This document shows, piece by piece, positions 7,974-16,064 of a stretch of 21,604 bases of DNA. This stretch comes from UBA11524 sp963617205 (GTDB taxonomy: Bacteria; Bacillota; Clostridia; Christensenellales; Aristaeellaceae). Numbering within the stretch: position 1 is the stretch's first letter; each line of letters begins with the position of its first letter. The notes beneath the pieces were generated by a model. That model worked only from the letters and a program-made list of their open reading frames with translations, searched no databases and was not told the DNA's origin. Position numbers and translations under genes: made by a program. Location: the NCBI GenBank assembly GCA_963617205.1, contig CAVEOA010000031.1, positions 1 through 21,604 of the forward strand, read 5' to 3'.

Positions 7974-9095
7974 TCAGATCGACTCGTAAATCGCCTGATA
8001 ATCCGCTACGACATTCGCAATATCATAGGGTGCCACAGCCTGCCTGTTCATTGCTGCCTGATCCGCACGGAATTTTGCATCTGTCATCCGGCGCATCAAG
8101 GCTGTCAGCGCATGCGCGTCATTCGGCGCAAAGAGGCATGCATCATTGTGCACCAGATCCGTATTGCCGCGGATTCTGCTGGCAATGCACGGCAGTCCGG
8201 CAGCCATCGCCTCCATCAATGCGGACGGCAAGCCCTCGCGGCGGGACGGGAAAACGAAGCAGTCACTGGCGTTGAGGATCATCGGAATGTCGCTGCGAAA
8301 GCCGAGGAACAGGACACGATCCGCCACATGAAGTCGCTGTGCAGCCTTGCGCAGAGGCTGTTCCTGTTCCCCCTTGCCGCAGATAACATAATACGAATTA
8401 GGAACATTCGCTTCGGCAAATGCGCGGATGGCGGTCATGTGGTTTTTGTTGTCATCGAGCTCGCCGACAGACAGGAAGATGAACGCATCCGCCGGAATGC
8501 CGAGTTTCTTCCGAAATGATGCAGGATCATCCGCCTGCGCCGTGAATCGTCCGATATCCACGCCGACCCCCGGCACCCTGATGACGCGTCCGTTCTGCTT
8601 CAGGCGGAAGTGCTGCGCACGCTCGAAATCCTCGCGGTTGATCGTCAGCAGCAGGTCGGTGTCATGAGCGAGCACCCTCTCCACAGGATAGTAGCAAATC
8701 CAGTTGATAAGCGGTGCACCATGCCAGAAATGAAAGCCGTGTGCCTGATAGATAACGCACGGAATGCCGGTCTTCTTCGCGCATATTCTGCCCAGCACAC
8801 CGCCGATGGGCGTGTTGCAGTGGACAGCATCGTATTTTTCACGCTGCATGAGTGCAAGAAGCTGCTTTTTCGCCTGCGTGTAGTTGCTTATTGCCAGCGG
8901 ATTCCGCACAAAATCAATGTGCTCTGCCGTAATGCCATACGCCTGACAGTCCTCGCGGTAAAGCGCCTGATCTGCGTCATTCATATTGCAGGCGATTGTG
9001 AAATCAATGTTCAACCGCCGCGCGGCAAGAATTGCTGAACGCATGAAGGCGTTGATTCGCTGTCCGGACAGGCTGGTGACATATAGCAGCTTCAT
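7974..9095 (-). CDS. Glycosyltransferase family 4 protein, first gene of exopolysaccharide operon
   Basis: 373 residues. The opening MKLLYVTSLSGQRINAFM, the YDAVHCNTPIGGVLGR and YQAHGFHFWHG segments, and the C-terminal FLSVGELDDNKNHMTAIRAF and EGLPSALMEAMAAGLPCIAS (E-x7-E) are typical of the EpsD/CapM-like GT4 enzymes of capsule and exopolysaccharide loci. The ATG at 9095 is preceded by CAGGAGG with good spacing. A consensus promoter lies 42 bases upstream. It presumably extends a sugar on the undecaprenyl carrier. No membrane-bound priming sugar-phosphate transferase is encoded in this operon, so the first sugar must be added by an enzyme encoded elsewhere. Confidence 0.9.
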   Translation of the reverse strand: MKLLYVTSLSGQRINAFMRSAILAARRLNIDFTIACNMNDADQALYREDCQAYGITAEHIDFVRNPLAISNYTQAKKQLLALMQREKYDAVHCNTPIGGVLGRICAKKTGIPCVIYQAHGFHFWHGAPLINWICYYPVERVLAHDTDLLLTINREDFERAQHFRLKQNGRVIRVPGVGVDIGRFTAQADDPASFRKKLGIPADAFIFLSVGELDDNKNHMTAIRAFAEANVPNSYYVICGKGEQEQPLRKAAQRLHVADRVLFLGFRSDIPMILNASDCFVFPSRREGLPSALMEAMAAGLPCIASRIRGNTDLVHNDACLFAPNDAHALTALMRRMTDAKFRADQAAMNRQAVAPYDIANVVADYQAIYESI

Positions 9096-9136
9096 GTGGC
9101 AACCTCCTGTTAGTCAATTCAGCATAATCCGAACCT

Positions 9137-9165
9137 ATTATATGGTTTTCTATGAAATGTGTCAA
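9137..9165 (-). promoter_or_regulatory. Consensus promoter of the exopolysaccharide operon
   Basis: On the minus strand, TTGACA (9165-9160) and TATAAT (9142-9137) are separated by exactly 17 bases, a full sigma-A consensus. It lies between the sulfatase stop (9192) and the first glycosyltransferase ATG (9095). An inverted repeat ATGGCAT/ATGCCAT (9165-9171 and 9194-9200) abuts the -35 box; its meaning is unclear. No obvious terminator separates the sulfatase gene from this promoter. Confidence 0.87.
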
Positions 9166-9191
9166 TGGCATTTTCATACGCAGCGTGCCGG

Positions 9192-10544
9192 TTATGCCAT
9201 CCTCACAATCTTTGCCGGACGTTCGCCTGCCTCGTGCATTTTACGGAGCAGCAGCGCTTCCAGCTCATCGCGGATAGATGCATAGGTCGGGTCGCCCACG
9301 AGGTTATGCAGCTGAAACGGATCATTCGCCATATCATAGAGGAAGTCGTCCGCATAGATATCGGCATCCGGGTATGCGCCGCCGTTTTTGCCCGGCGCGT
9401 ACACGCTGTAAAGGTAGCGTGGCGTACGGACGCACCGTCCGACGCGGCTTTCGCTGATTTGTGCGAAGATGACGTTCTCACGGTCAGGAAGCGCACCGTC
9501 TGCCACCTGATGCAGGTCTTCGCCGATCATGTCTGCGGACACGCCTGCCATGGCAAGGAACGTCTTCGGCAAACTTGCCGTGCTGACAAGGCTGGCAATA
9601 CGCCGACCGCCGCGGAAGCCCGGTCCGCGGATAACGAGCGGCACGTGCAGACAGGCATCATGACAGGAGCGTTTGTAGTCATCGCCTCCGCATAAGTGCG
9701 CATCACGGTTGCGCGTCTTGAAATGCGAGCCGTGGTCGGACGCAAAGACAATCACCGTATTGTCGAAGATGCCCATGCTTTTCAGCTTGCCGACCAGCCG
9801 CGCAAGGTTGTCATCGAGCCGCCGGCAGCAGCCGAGATAGTCCGGATACTCCTCCGCCGCGTTGCCGGCAAGGGCAGCCAAATCCTGCGGAAGGGCGAAG
9901 TCAGCGAAGCGCTCCCTGGAGCCGATGGGTCCCTGATAGTGTCCGACATCGTTCTGATGATGCGGCTCAATCTGCGAGACCGTCAGAAAAAACGGGCGCT
10001 TGCCGTCATAGCCGTCCAGAAATTCCAGCGCGAAGTCGGTGATGCAGTCCGCCCGATAGCCGGTGAAGGCGCGCTTGTTCATGTGCTCATCGAATACGTA
10101 GCCGTCATAGCCGTGCGATGTAAATTCCAGCACATCCGCCGCACGCCAGAAGCCGCGATAGCCTCCCCTTTTCTCCGGTGGAATCGCTGTGACGGTGTAA
10201 TCGATATCGGGCTTTTGGTCGAGTGCGCCGCTGCTTGCCAGATGCCACTTGCCGACATAGGCGGTTTCGTAGTCGGCTTCCTCGAAATAGTCTGCCAGCG
10301 TTTTGACTTTTTCCGGCAGGGCGAGATTGTTGCGGAAGCAGCCGATCTGCGTTGCCCACTGACCTGTCTGGAACATGGCGCGGCACGGACCGCACACAGG
10401 CTGCGGACTGTATGCCTGCTCGAAGCACACGCCGTCCTCGGCCAGCGCGTCAAGGCATGGCGTGACAGACAGCGGCTGACCCATGCAGCCGAGCGTATCC
10501 CAACGCTGCTGGTCAGTGAAGTAAAACAGGATGTTCGGACGCAT
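9192..10544 (-). CDS. Type I sulfatase, Cys-type, cytoplasmic
   Basis: 450 residues, no signal peptide. The formylglycine signature PVCGPCRAMFQTG places the catalytic Cys at residue 51 (C-x-P-x-R). Metal-binding and active-site elements of the alkaline phosphatase superfamily follow: TDQQR (10-14), GKWH (98-101), EPHH (193-196) and FASDHG (267-272). The Cys must be converted to formylglycine, and the maturase gene lies immediately upstream, 12 bases away, with its stop codon next to the GAGGAGG ribosome site. It hydrolyses sulfate esters, most likely on an imported carbohydrate given the divergent sugar transporter and GH20. The S1 subfamily and the sulfate position (6-O-GlcNAc is a guess from context) cannot be read by eye. 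Confidence 0.93.
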   Translation of the reverse strand: MRPNILFYFTDQQRWDTLGCMGQPLSVTPCLDALAEDGVCFEQAYSPQPVCGPCRAMFQTGQWATQIGCFRNNLALPEKVKTLADYFEEADYETAYVGKWHLASSGALDQKPDIDYTVTAIPPEKRGGYRGFWRAADVLEFTSHGYDGYVFDEHMNKRAFTGYRADCITDFALEFLDGYDGKRPFFLTVSQIEPHHQNDVGHYQGPIGSRERFADFALPQDLAALAGNAAEEYPDYLGCCRRLDDNLARLVGKLKSMGIFDNTVIVFASDHGSHFKTRNRDAHLCGGDDYKRSCHDACLHVPLVIRGPGFRGGRRIASLVSTASLPKTFLAMAGVSADMIGEDLHQVADGALPDRENVIFAQISESRVGRCVRTPRYLYSVYAPGKNGGAYPDADIYADDFLYDMANDPFQLHNLVGDPTYASIRDELEALLLRKMHEAGERPAKIVRMA

Positions 10545-10556
10545 GGAAATTCCTCC

Positions 10557-11660
10557 TCATTTGATTTGCTTTCGGAGCATGGCGGCAATTCTCGTCAGCA
10601 GCGGCAGGGCATCGTGCAGAAAGTCAGCATAGCCGCAGAAATCCTCGCGGCGAATGCACATGGCGTCGCGCATTCTTGGACACCCGCCGCCGCACAGCCG
10701 ACGATATGCGCATTTGCCGCACATGGTCGGCAGCACCCTTTGCAGGCGCTTTGATACAGACGGCGCGGTCAGCAGCGATTCGAGCGAATCCGTCAGCAGA
10801 TTGCCGCTGCGGAAATCATCCGTGCAGTAAAAGTCGCAGGGATACACGCTGCCATCCGCCTCAACCACAAGCTGCGGCAGACAGCGCCCATCCAGCCCAC
10901 AGGCAGATGTCCGACCCGTCACCAGCAGCTCAATCAGATCATCAAACAACTTGACGCTGCATGGGTTCCTGCTGCCAAGTTCGCTCGCCCAACGACAGAA
11001 AATCGCCTTGTAGAACGATGCAAAGCCTTCCGGCGTCAGCTGATGCGGCGAAGGCGACCCATCAAGCGCGCCCAGACACGGCGTAAACTGGATGTACGGA
11101 ATATCCATCGTCCGAAGCGTCTTCCAGACGATTTCCGGTTGAGCAGCCGTCTCCTTCGTGAGCGTGCTGAGCACATTGAAGGGCATGCCGTGACGTTGGA
11201 GGAGCGCGATTGCCTGTCGCACGCGTTCGGAGGTGCCGTTGCCTGACGCATCCGTTCGGAGCGCGTCATGTGCCGCAAGCGGAAGGTCAAGCGACACACC
11301 CATCAGCAGATTGGGTCGCTTGAGCAGCCTGCACCAGTCGTCATCCAGCAGCAGACCGTTTGTCTGGAAGGCATAGGAAACGCGCAATTCATGCTCCCAT
11401 GCCGCCGTGATGCTGAAGAATCTGCGGTAAAAGGACAATCCGGCCAATGTCGGCTCGCCGCCCTGAAACACGAAGCAGACCGCGTCGCCGGGCGACAGCG
11501 AAGCGCGGATGTTTTCCAGCAATCGGGTCAATACGCTTTCCGTCATTGCGGGCAGGCAGCGGTTTGCCCTATGCGCGCTGACATCCGCATAGAAGCAATA
11601 CCCGCAACGCATGTTGCATGCCGACGAGGCAGGCTTCATCAGAAACGTCAGTGCCTTCAT
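10557..11660 (-). CDS. Anaerobic sulfatase-maturating enzyme (radical SAM, SPASM)
   Basis: 367 residues. Converts the sulfatase active-site Cys to C-alpha-formylglycine in the cytoplasm. The radical SAM cluster motif is C15-x3-C19-x2-C22 inside the family opening KPASSACNMRCGYCFY, and GGEP (67-70) binds SAM. The SPASM region supplies Cys ligands for two more 4Fe-4S clusters at about 254, 260, 275, 279, 314, 317, 323, 327 and 342. The Asp in YPCDFY (276) matches the proposed catalytic base of Clostridium perfringens anSME. The start ATG overlaps the stop of the response-regulator gene (ATGA), so translation is coupled. The sulfatase follows 12 bases later. The oxygen-sensitive mechanism fits an anaerobe. 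Confidence 0.95.
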   Translation of the reverse strand: MKALTFLMKPASSACNMRCGYCFYADVSAHRANRCLPAMTESVLTRLLENIRASLSPGDAVCFVFQGGEPTLAGLSFYRRFFSITAAWEHELRVSYAFQTNGLLLDDDWCRLLKRPNLLMGVSLDLPLAAHDALRTDASGNGTSERVRQAIALLQRHGMPFNVLSTLTKETAAQPEIVWKTLRTMDIPYIQFTPCLGALDGSPSPHQLTPEGFASFYKAIFCRWASELGSRNPCSVKLFDDLIELLVTGRTSACGLDGRCLPQLVVEADGSVYPCDFYCTDDFRSGNLLTDSLESLLTAPSVSKRLQRVLPTMCGKCAYRRLCGGGCPRMRDAMCIRREDFCGYADFLHDALPLLTRIAAMLRKQIK

Positions 11661-13060
11661 GAGCCGATCCCTTCGTCCTTTTCGTTTGCGCCGGTATATT
11701 TGCCCGGACTCGTGCCAGTCAGCCGCTTGAACGTCTTGATGAAATGGAAGTAGTCGTTGAAGCCGACGCGATCACACACCTCCGCAATGGACAGATTGGT
11801 GGTGGCGAGCAGCTCTTTTGCCTTCTCCACGCGCAGCTCCGTCAGATATTTGCGGTAGGTCGTGCCGGATTCGCGGCTGAACAGTCGGCTGACATAGGCA
11901 GACGTCATGTGGAGGACATCCGCGAGGGTGTTCAGGGACAAATCATCATCGTAATGCCGGTGAATGTAACGGATGATTTGCAGAAAGTGGATGTTGCTGC
12001 TCTCAAACGCCGGATCCGCAGGTGCCGCCGGTGCCTCCGCAAGCCGGATGAGGTCGCTCAGCATCTCCTGCACGCTGCCGTACATGGACAGCAGATGGCT
12101 CAGGTCATACGCATAGCCGCTTTCGTCCTCCTCGAAGGATGGGTCGAAGCGATAGTTGTGCACCATGTTGCTGATGCGGAACGCACAGCCGATGCTGATG
12201 TCCGGCAAATGCGCCTGCATGTCCCGAAGCAGCTGCGTCAGGCGCGCGTCATCGCGGCCGGCAATCGCATCCTGCAGGCTGGACAGCACGGCGCGATCGT
12301 CCACTCCGCAGGTGCAGATTGCCTGATGCCTGCCTGTGATGAAGCGATTAAGCGCCATTGCAACCGCCGTGCGCAAATCGGACGGCAATGCTTCGGCAGT
12401 GCTTGGCGAAGTCAGGTAGCCAAGCCCATTCAGCTGATAACGGCAAACGGTTTCATCCGCCAGCCTCTGCGTCAGCGGATGGTCGAGAAAGAAGCAGGGG
12501 CGTCCCTTCCAGCTGCGGACGCTGCCGCGCCCGAGATGAATGTGCTCGGCACCGCCGCCATCCGCCACGGCGATATAGAAGCAATCTGGATTCAAACCGA
12601 AGCTGCGCAGTGCATTCCGGATGACATCGGTCTGTTCCTCCGCAATGGCGGCTGCAAGCTGTTCCTCGCGGCTCGGCGCGGCGTTGCGTTCCAGATGCAG
12701 AACCGCCTTCTTGAGGCACGCGCACAAATCTGCCGCGTCAACCGGCTTCAGGCAATAGCCGATAACGCCGCACTCAAATGCCTTCTGCGCGTAGGCGAAA
12801 TCCGCATGACCGCTGACGATAATGCCCTGCGTGTCCGGCGAAAGCTGCGTCAGCTCGCGGAAGAGCTCGAGTCCGCTGCCGCCGGGCATTTTGATATCCG
12901 ACACGACGATGTGGAACGGCTGTCGCCTTGCAAGCTTAAGCGCCTGCGACATGCTGGATGCTTCACCGGCAACCTCCAGATTCATCGATGCCCACGGAAT
13001 GCTCTCCTTGAGCGAAACAATCACGTTCTCCTCGTCGTCCACAATCATCACTCGATACAT
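11657..13060 (-). CDS. Response regulator with AraC-type DNA-binding domain (YesN-like)
   Basis: 467 residues. The N-terminal receiver domain carries the acidic pair D8-D9, phospho-acceptor D55 in VVSDIKMPG, the SGH segment and K-P near 105. A poorly conserved linker (about 130-350) follows. The C-terminal AraC/XylS domain (about 365-462) has two helix-turn-helix units: LSLNTLADVLHMTSAYVSRL, and IAEVCDRVGFNDYFHFIKTF leading to the family end RLTGTSPGKY. The gene overlaps the kinase gene by 13 bases and the maturase by four. It probably activates the divergent transporter operon, where two direct repeats spaced 20 bp lie just upstream of the -35 region. Known relatives control carbohydrate uptake and degradation. 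Confidence 0.94.
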   Translation of the reverse strand: MYRVMIVDDEENVIVSLKESIPWASMNLEVAGEASSMSQALKLARRQPFHIVVSDIKMPGGSGLELFRELTQLSPDTQGIIVSGHADFAYAQKAFECGVIGYCLKPVDAADLCACLKKAVLHLERNAAPSREEQLAAAIAEEQTDVIRNALRSFGLNPDCFYIAVADGGGAEHIHLGRGSVRSWKGRPCFFLDHPLTQRLADETVCRYQLNGLGYLTSPSTAEALPSDLRTAVAMALNRFITGRHQAICTCGVDDRAVLSSLQDAIAGRDDARLTQLLRDMQAHLPDISIGCAFRISNMVHNYRFDPSFEEDESGYAYDLSHLLSMYGSVQEMLSDLIRLAEAPAAPADPAFESSNIHFLQIIRYIHRHYDDDLSLNTLADVLHMTSAYVSRLFSRESGTTYRKYLTELRVEKAKELLATTNLSIAEVCDRVGFNDYFHFIKTFKRLTGTSPGKYTGANEKDEGIGS

Positions 13061-14841
13061 GATGTCTCCTCCTTTTGTGCTTCTTCCGCATACCTGACCG
13101 GCAGGCGAACCGTCACCTTTGTGCCGCTGTCCGGCGCGCTGTCGATGGTCAGCCCATACGCTGCTCCGCAGGACAGCCTGATGCGGCGGTGAATGTTGCG
13201 CAGACCGATCTGTCCCCCTTCCGGCACTTCGCTGTCCATGGAGCAGCGGATTTCCACGAGCCGTTCGGCGTTCATCCCCTCGCCGTCATCCTGCACGGTA
13301 ACGAGCAGGTCGTTTTCTTCTATATGGGCGCTGATGTACAGCGTGCCCTCCTCCCTATTCTCCAGCCCGTGAATGACAGCATTCTCCGCCAGCGGCTGAA
13401 GCAGCATTTTCGGCACCATCAGCATCCGGCAGCTTTCCGGAATGTTCATGATGGCATCGAAGCGATTGCCGAAGCGCGTTTTCTGGATGCGCAGATATGC
13501 GTCGGCAATTTCCATTTCCTCTGAAAGCGTGACCGTGACAGCGCCTTTGATGCTGTAGCGCGATATTTTTCCGATGGCGGTGGCGATGTCGGCAATTTCC
13601 GGCACGCCGTGGCGAATTGCCAGCCCCTTGATGGATTCGAGCGTATTATAAAGGAAGTGCGGGTTGATCTGACTGCGCAGATGAGCGATTTCCGCCTTTT
13701 GCCGCTCAATATCCGCGGCGTAGAGCGTTTCAACTGTTTTAACGAGCTGCTCCTCGAGGGAGAGAATCTGTGCGAGCATGCCATTGAATTCGCTGCTCAA
13801 CTCGCTGATTTCGCTGCATCCCGTCAGCCGCAGCGGCTCCTGCATGGCTTGCCGGTTTCCACTGCGGATGGAGTGGATGCGCGCGTGGAAGGTCCGCAGC
13901 GGCAGAACGACGCCGCGTAAGAGCAGCAGGAAGGCAGAAATCAGGAACAGGGTAAACAGCACAATCGCGAGAAGCACATACAGGCGCGTTCCGTCCAAAT
14001 CGGATGCGGTTTCCCACTTGTCGATGGCGCTGACGATGTAGAAATCGGAGTCCGGCAGGAGCAGGCACACGTAGTCGTACCGCTCGGTGGACATGTTGAC
14101 CGGACTGCTGCTGGAAATATTGAACAGCTCGCTGTGGTCGCGGATATCCGCCTCCACCGCATGGGCTGCATCGTCATCGCTGCGGAAGGGATATAGCGAC
14201 GTCTGGCTGATGCCGAGAAAATGATGCGCCATCAGGCTCGTCTGTTCCGGGAAAAGCGCACTGTCCGCCGTGAAATGCGATAAATTCACCGACAGGAACA
14301 GGCAGCCACTCGGCTCCTGACTGCCGCTTGAAAACACGTTGCAAGCGAACACGAGGAACGGCATCGGCAACTCGTTCTGCGTCAGCAATCGCGTATCGAC
14401 CATGCCGAGGCACTGTACGCCGCGGCGATTGCCCATCTGCGTCCAAAGCTGATCCAGCATCGCAGTGGAGTAAATGACGGAGCGATGCGAATGGCGTCCG
14501 GCAATCGAAATGTCCGGTATGTCGGGATTTGTCGCGACAAAGGCGAAAAGCGTATCGGACAGCCGCCGGACAAGCGCAACCGTGTTTTCATTGAGCGGAT
14601 CGCTGAGGAAGGACTGCACATCGGCATTCGATGCCAGCAGACCGCTGATGTTCGTCACGCGCAGGAACAGGTCGTTCATGCTGTAGGCATAGGACAGGCT
14701 GCTGTTCATGGCATAGCCGTGGTTCTTCTTGTTCAGCAGGTCGCACATCCCCTGATACGCCGCCAGACTGAGCGCGGCGAAGGAAAGCGACAGCACAACG
14801 ACAATCGCCAAAAACTGAGTCTGGATGCTGTGTCTGCCCAT
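13048..14841 (-). CDS. Membrane sensor histidine kinase (YesM-like)
   Basis: About 597 residues. One membrane segment near residues 10-30 and another near 287-310 flank a large extracytoplasmic sensor region of about 255 residues. A HAMP-type linker and the His_kinase domain follow, with the phospho-acceptor motif SQINPHFLYNTLES (His395), then the HATPase N-box (PLAENAVIHGLENR) and the G-boxes DDGEGM and GQIGLRNI. The start was set at 14841 because GGAAGGAGG lies six bases before it; the frame is open seven codons further. It partners the response regulator encoded downstream. The extracytoplasmic domain presumably senses the sugar or its binding protein; the ligand is unknown. Confidence 0.93.
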   Translation of the reverse strand: MGRHSIQTQFLAIVVVLSLSFAALSLAAYQGMCDLLNKKNHGYAMNSSLSYAYSMNDLFLRVTNISGLLASNADVQSFLSDPLNENTVALVRRLSDTLFAFVATNPDIPDISIAGRHSHRSVIYSTAMLDQLWTQMGNRRGVQCLGMVDTRLLTQNELPMPFLVFACNVFSSGSQEPSGCLFLSVNLSHFTADSALFPEQTSLMAHHFLGISQTSLYPFRSDDDAAHAVEADIRDHSELFNISSSSPVNMSTERYDYVCLLLPDSDFYIVSAIDKWETASDLDGTRLYVLLAIVLFTLFLISAFLLLLRGVVLPLRTFHARIHSIRSGNRQAMQEPLRLTGCSEISELSSEFNGMLAQILSLEEQLVKTVETLYAADIERQKAEIAHLRSQINPHFLYNTLESIKGLAIRHGVPEIADIATAIGKISRYSIKGAVTVTLSEEMEIADAYLRIQKTRFGNRFDAIMNIPESCRMLMVPKMLLQPLAENAVIHGLENREEGTLYISAHIEENDLLVTVQDDGEGMNAERLVEIRCSMDSEVPEGGQIGLRNIHRRIRLSCGAAYGLTIDSAPDSGTKVTVRLPVRYAEEAQKEETSCIE

Positions 14842-14903
14842 GCGCAGCCTCCTTCCGTACAAGTCGCGGAGTGCGTGAAAACGATTGATTGAATGATGGT
14901 TTT

Positions 14904-14932
14904 ATTATACCACAGCCGATGCACGTTGGCTA
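14904..14932 (-). promoter_or_regulatory. Candidate promoter of the kinase-regulator-sulfatase operon
   Basis: On the minus strand, an extended -10 TGGTATAAT includes TATAAT at 14909-14904. A weak -35 (TAGCCA, 14932-14927) lies 17 bases upstream. It lies 62 bases before the kinase ATG. A weak -35 with a good extended -10 fits an activated or low-level promoter. Confidence 0.6.
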
Positions 14933-14980
14933 TATGGATTTTTCCTACAGGAAGCAAAAAAAGACAGCAGCTTTGAACAA

Positions 14981-15020
14981 AGCGGACAAACAATGACATA
15001 AACGGAACAAAATAGACCAT
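14981..15020 (+). promoter_or_regulatory. Tandem direct repeat, candidate response-regulator binding site
   Basis: Two related blocks, AGCGGACAAACAATGAC (14981-14997) and AACGGAACAAAATAGAC (15001-15017), match at 11 of 17 positions with a period of exactly 20 bp, about two DNA turns. They end just before the expected -35 position of the transporter promoter. AraC-family activators bind direct repeats with this geometry next to RNA polymerase, and such a regulator is encoded in the divergent operon. Confidence 0.55.
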
Positions 15021-15048
15021 TTTCCCCATGCCTTTTGTGGATTATAAT
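15020..15048 (+). promoter_or_regulatory. Candidate activator-dependent promoter of the transporter operon
   Basis: A perfect -10 TATAAT at 15043-15048 lacks a recognisable -35: the bases 17 upstream are TTTTCC. Transcription would begin near 15055, giving a leader of about 54 nt before the chosen ATG at 15109. A missing -35 directly downstream of tandem repeats suggests activation by the divergent regulator. Confidence 0.6.
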
Positions 15049-15108
15049 GGAGTCACGATGAAAACGAACACAGAACATGCATCCGGCAACGGAAGGAGCG
15101 AACGCAGC

Positions 15109-16047
15109 ATGACGGCACTGAACCGTACCCGGCGTACCGGCAAACTATGGCGGCGAATTTGGAATTGCCGCGTGTTATACCTGCTGATTCTGCCGTTGAT
15201 TGTCTGGTATGTGATGTTTTGCTATGTGCCCATGGCGGGTTTGTATCTCGCCTTTGAAAAATTCTCCTACAAGGGCGGCATCTGGGGCAGTACCTTTGTC
15301 GGGCTGAACAACTTCAAGGACTTCTTCACCGACAGGGAATTCATCCGTGCGCTGCGCAATACCGTCATCTTCAGCCTCGGCAAGCTGGCGCTGCAGTTTC
15401 CGACCGCCATCATTCTGGCGCTCGCGCTCAATGAGCTGCGTCAGCCGCGCATCAAGAAGCTGTACCAGACGGTATTCACGTTCCCCCACTTCATCTCATG
15501 GGTCGTCATGGCAGGCATCCTCAAAAACATGTTTGCCTCGAACGGCGTTATCAATCAGCTGCTGACGGTTTGGGGCTTCGAGACGATTTCGCCGCTGCTG
15601 AGCCAATCGGGCTTCCGACCGTTCATCTGGCTTTCAAACATCTGGAAGGAGGCTGGCTGGGATACCATCATTTATATGGCGGCGCTGGCCGGCATCGACC
15701 CGGGGCTATATGAGGCGGCGGAAATTGACGGCGCGAACCGCTGGCGGAAGATTTGGCACATCACGCTGCCCGGCATCCGCTCGACCATCCTCATCATGCT
15801 GATTCTGGAAATCGGCCGCATCATGACAACGGGTGCGAGCTTCGATCAGGTATTCAACCTCTATTCCTCGCCAGTGTATGAGGTTGCAGACACCATTGAC
15901 ACGTACATCTACCGCACGTCCTTCGGCGGCACGAAGAATTTCGGCTACACAACGGCTGTCGGCTTAAGCAAATCCATCATCGGCGTGCTGATGATGCTCG
16001 GCGCGAACAAGCTGGTTACTGCCTGCGGCGAAGACGGGCTGTTCTGA
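15109..16047 (+). CDS. ABC sugar transporter permease, LplB/YteP type
   Basis: About 312 residues with six predicted membrane segments, starting at LYLLILPLIVWYVMFCYVPM. The cytoplasmic EAA loop YEAAEIDGANRWRKIWHITL contacts the ATPase. The sequence matches the binding-protein-dependent permeases that import oligosaccharides in Bacillota (LplB/YteP). I chose the ATG at 15109 because GGAAGGAG lies upstream of it. ATGs at 15028 and 15058 are in frame but lack a ribosome site, and they fall before or right at the predicted transcription start. It is the first gene of the rightward operon. No ATPase gene is present in the window; such systems often share an MsmX-type ATPase encoded elsewhere. Confidence 0.93.
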   Translation: MTALNRTRRTGKLWRRIWNCRVLYLLILPLIVWYVMFCYVPMAGLYLAFEKFSYKGGIWGSTFVGLNNFKDFFTDREFIRALRNTVIFSLGKLALQFPTAIILALALNELRQPRIKKLYQTVFTFPHFISWVVMAGILKNMFASNGVINQLLTVWGFETISPLLSQSGFRPFIWLSNIWKEAGWDTIIYMAALAGIDPGLYEAAEIDGANRWRKIWHITLPGIRSTILIMLILEIGRIMTTGASFDQVFNLYSSPVYEVADTIDTYIYRTSFGGTKNFGYTTAVGLSKSIIGVLMMLGANKLVTACGEDGLF

Positions 16048-16064
16048 GAAAGGAGTGAGGTGCC

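Noticed and set aside
9165..9200. Inverted repeat ATGGCAT/ATGCCAT as a terminator
   Set aside because: Arms are short, the loop is long and there is no T run on the minus strand; kept only as a note to the exopolysaccharide promoter.
9696..10754. Long plus-strand open frame (352 codons)
   Set aside because: It is antisense to the sulfatase and the end of the maturase; no domain and no ribosome site.
11744..13192. Long plus-strand open frame (482 codons)
   Set aside because: It is antisense to the response regulator, whose domains and phospho-acceptor are clear; the frame shows no family motif.
15028..15108. Upstream in-frame starts for the first permease (ATG at 15028 and 15058)
   Set aside because: No ribosome site precedes them, and the -10 box at 15043-15048 places the transcript start near 15055. 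The ATG at 15109 has a good GGAAGGAG.
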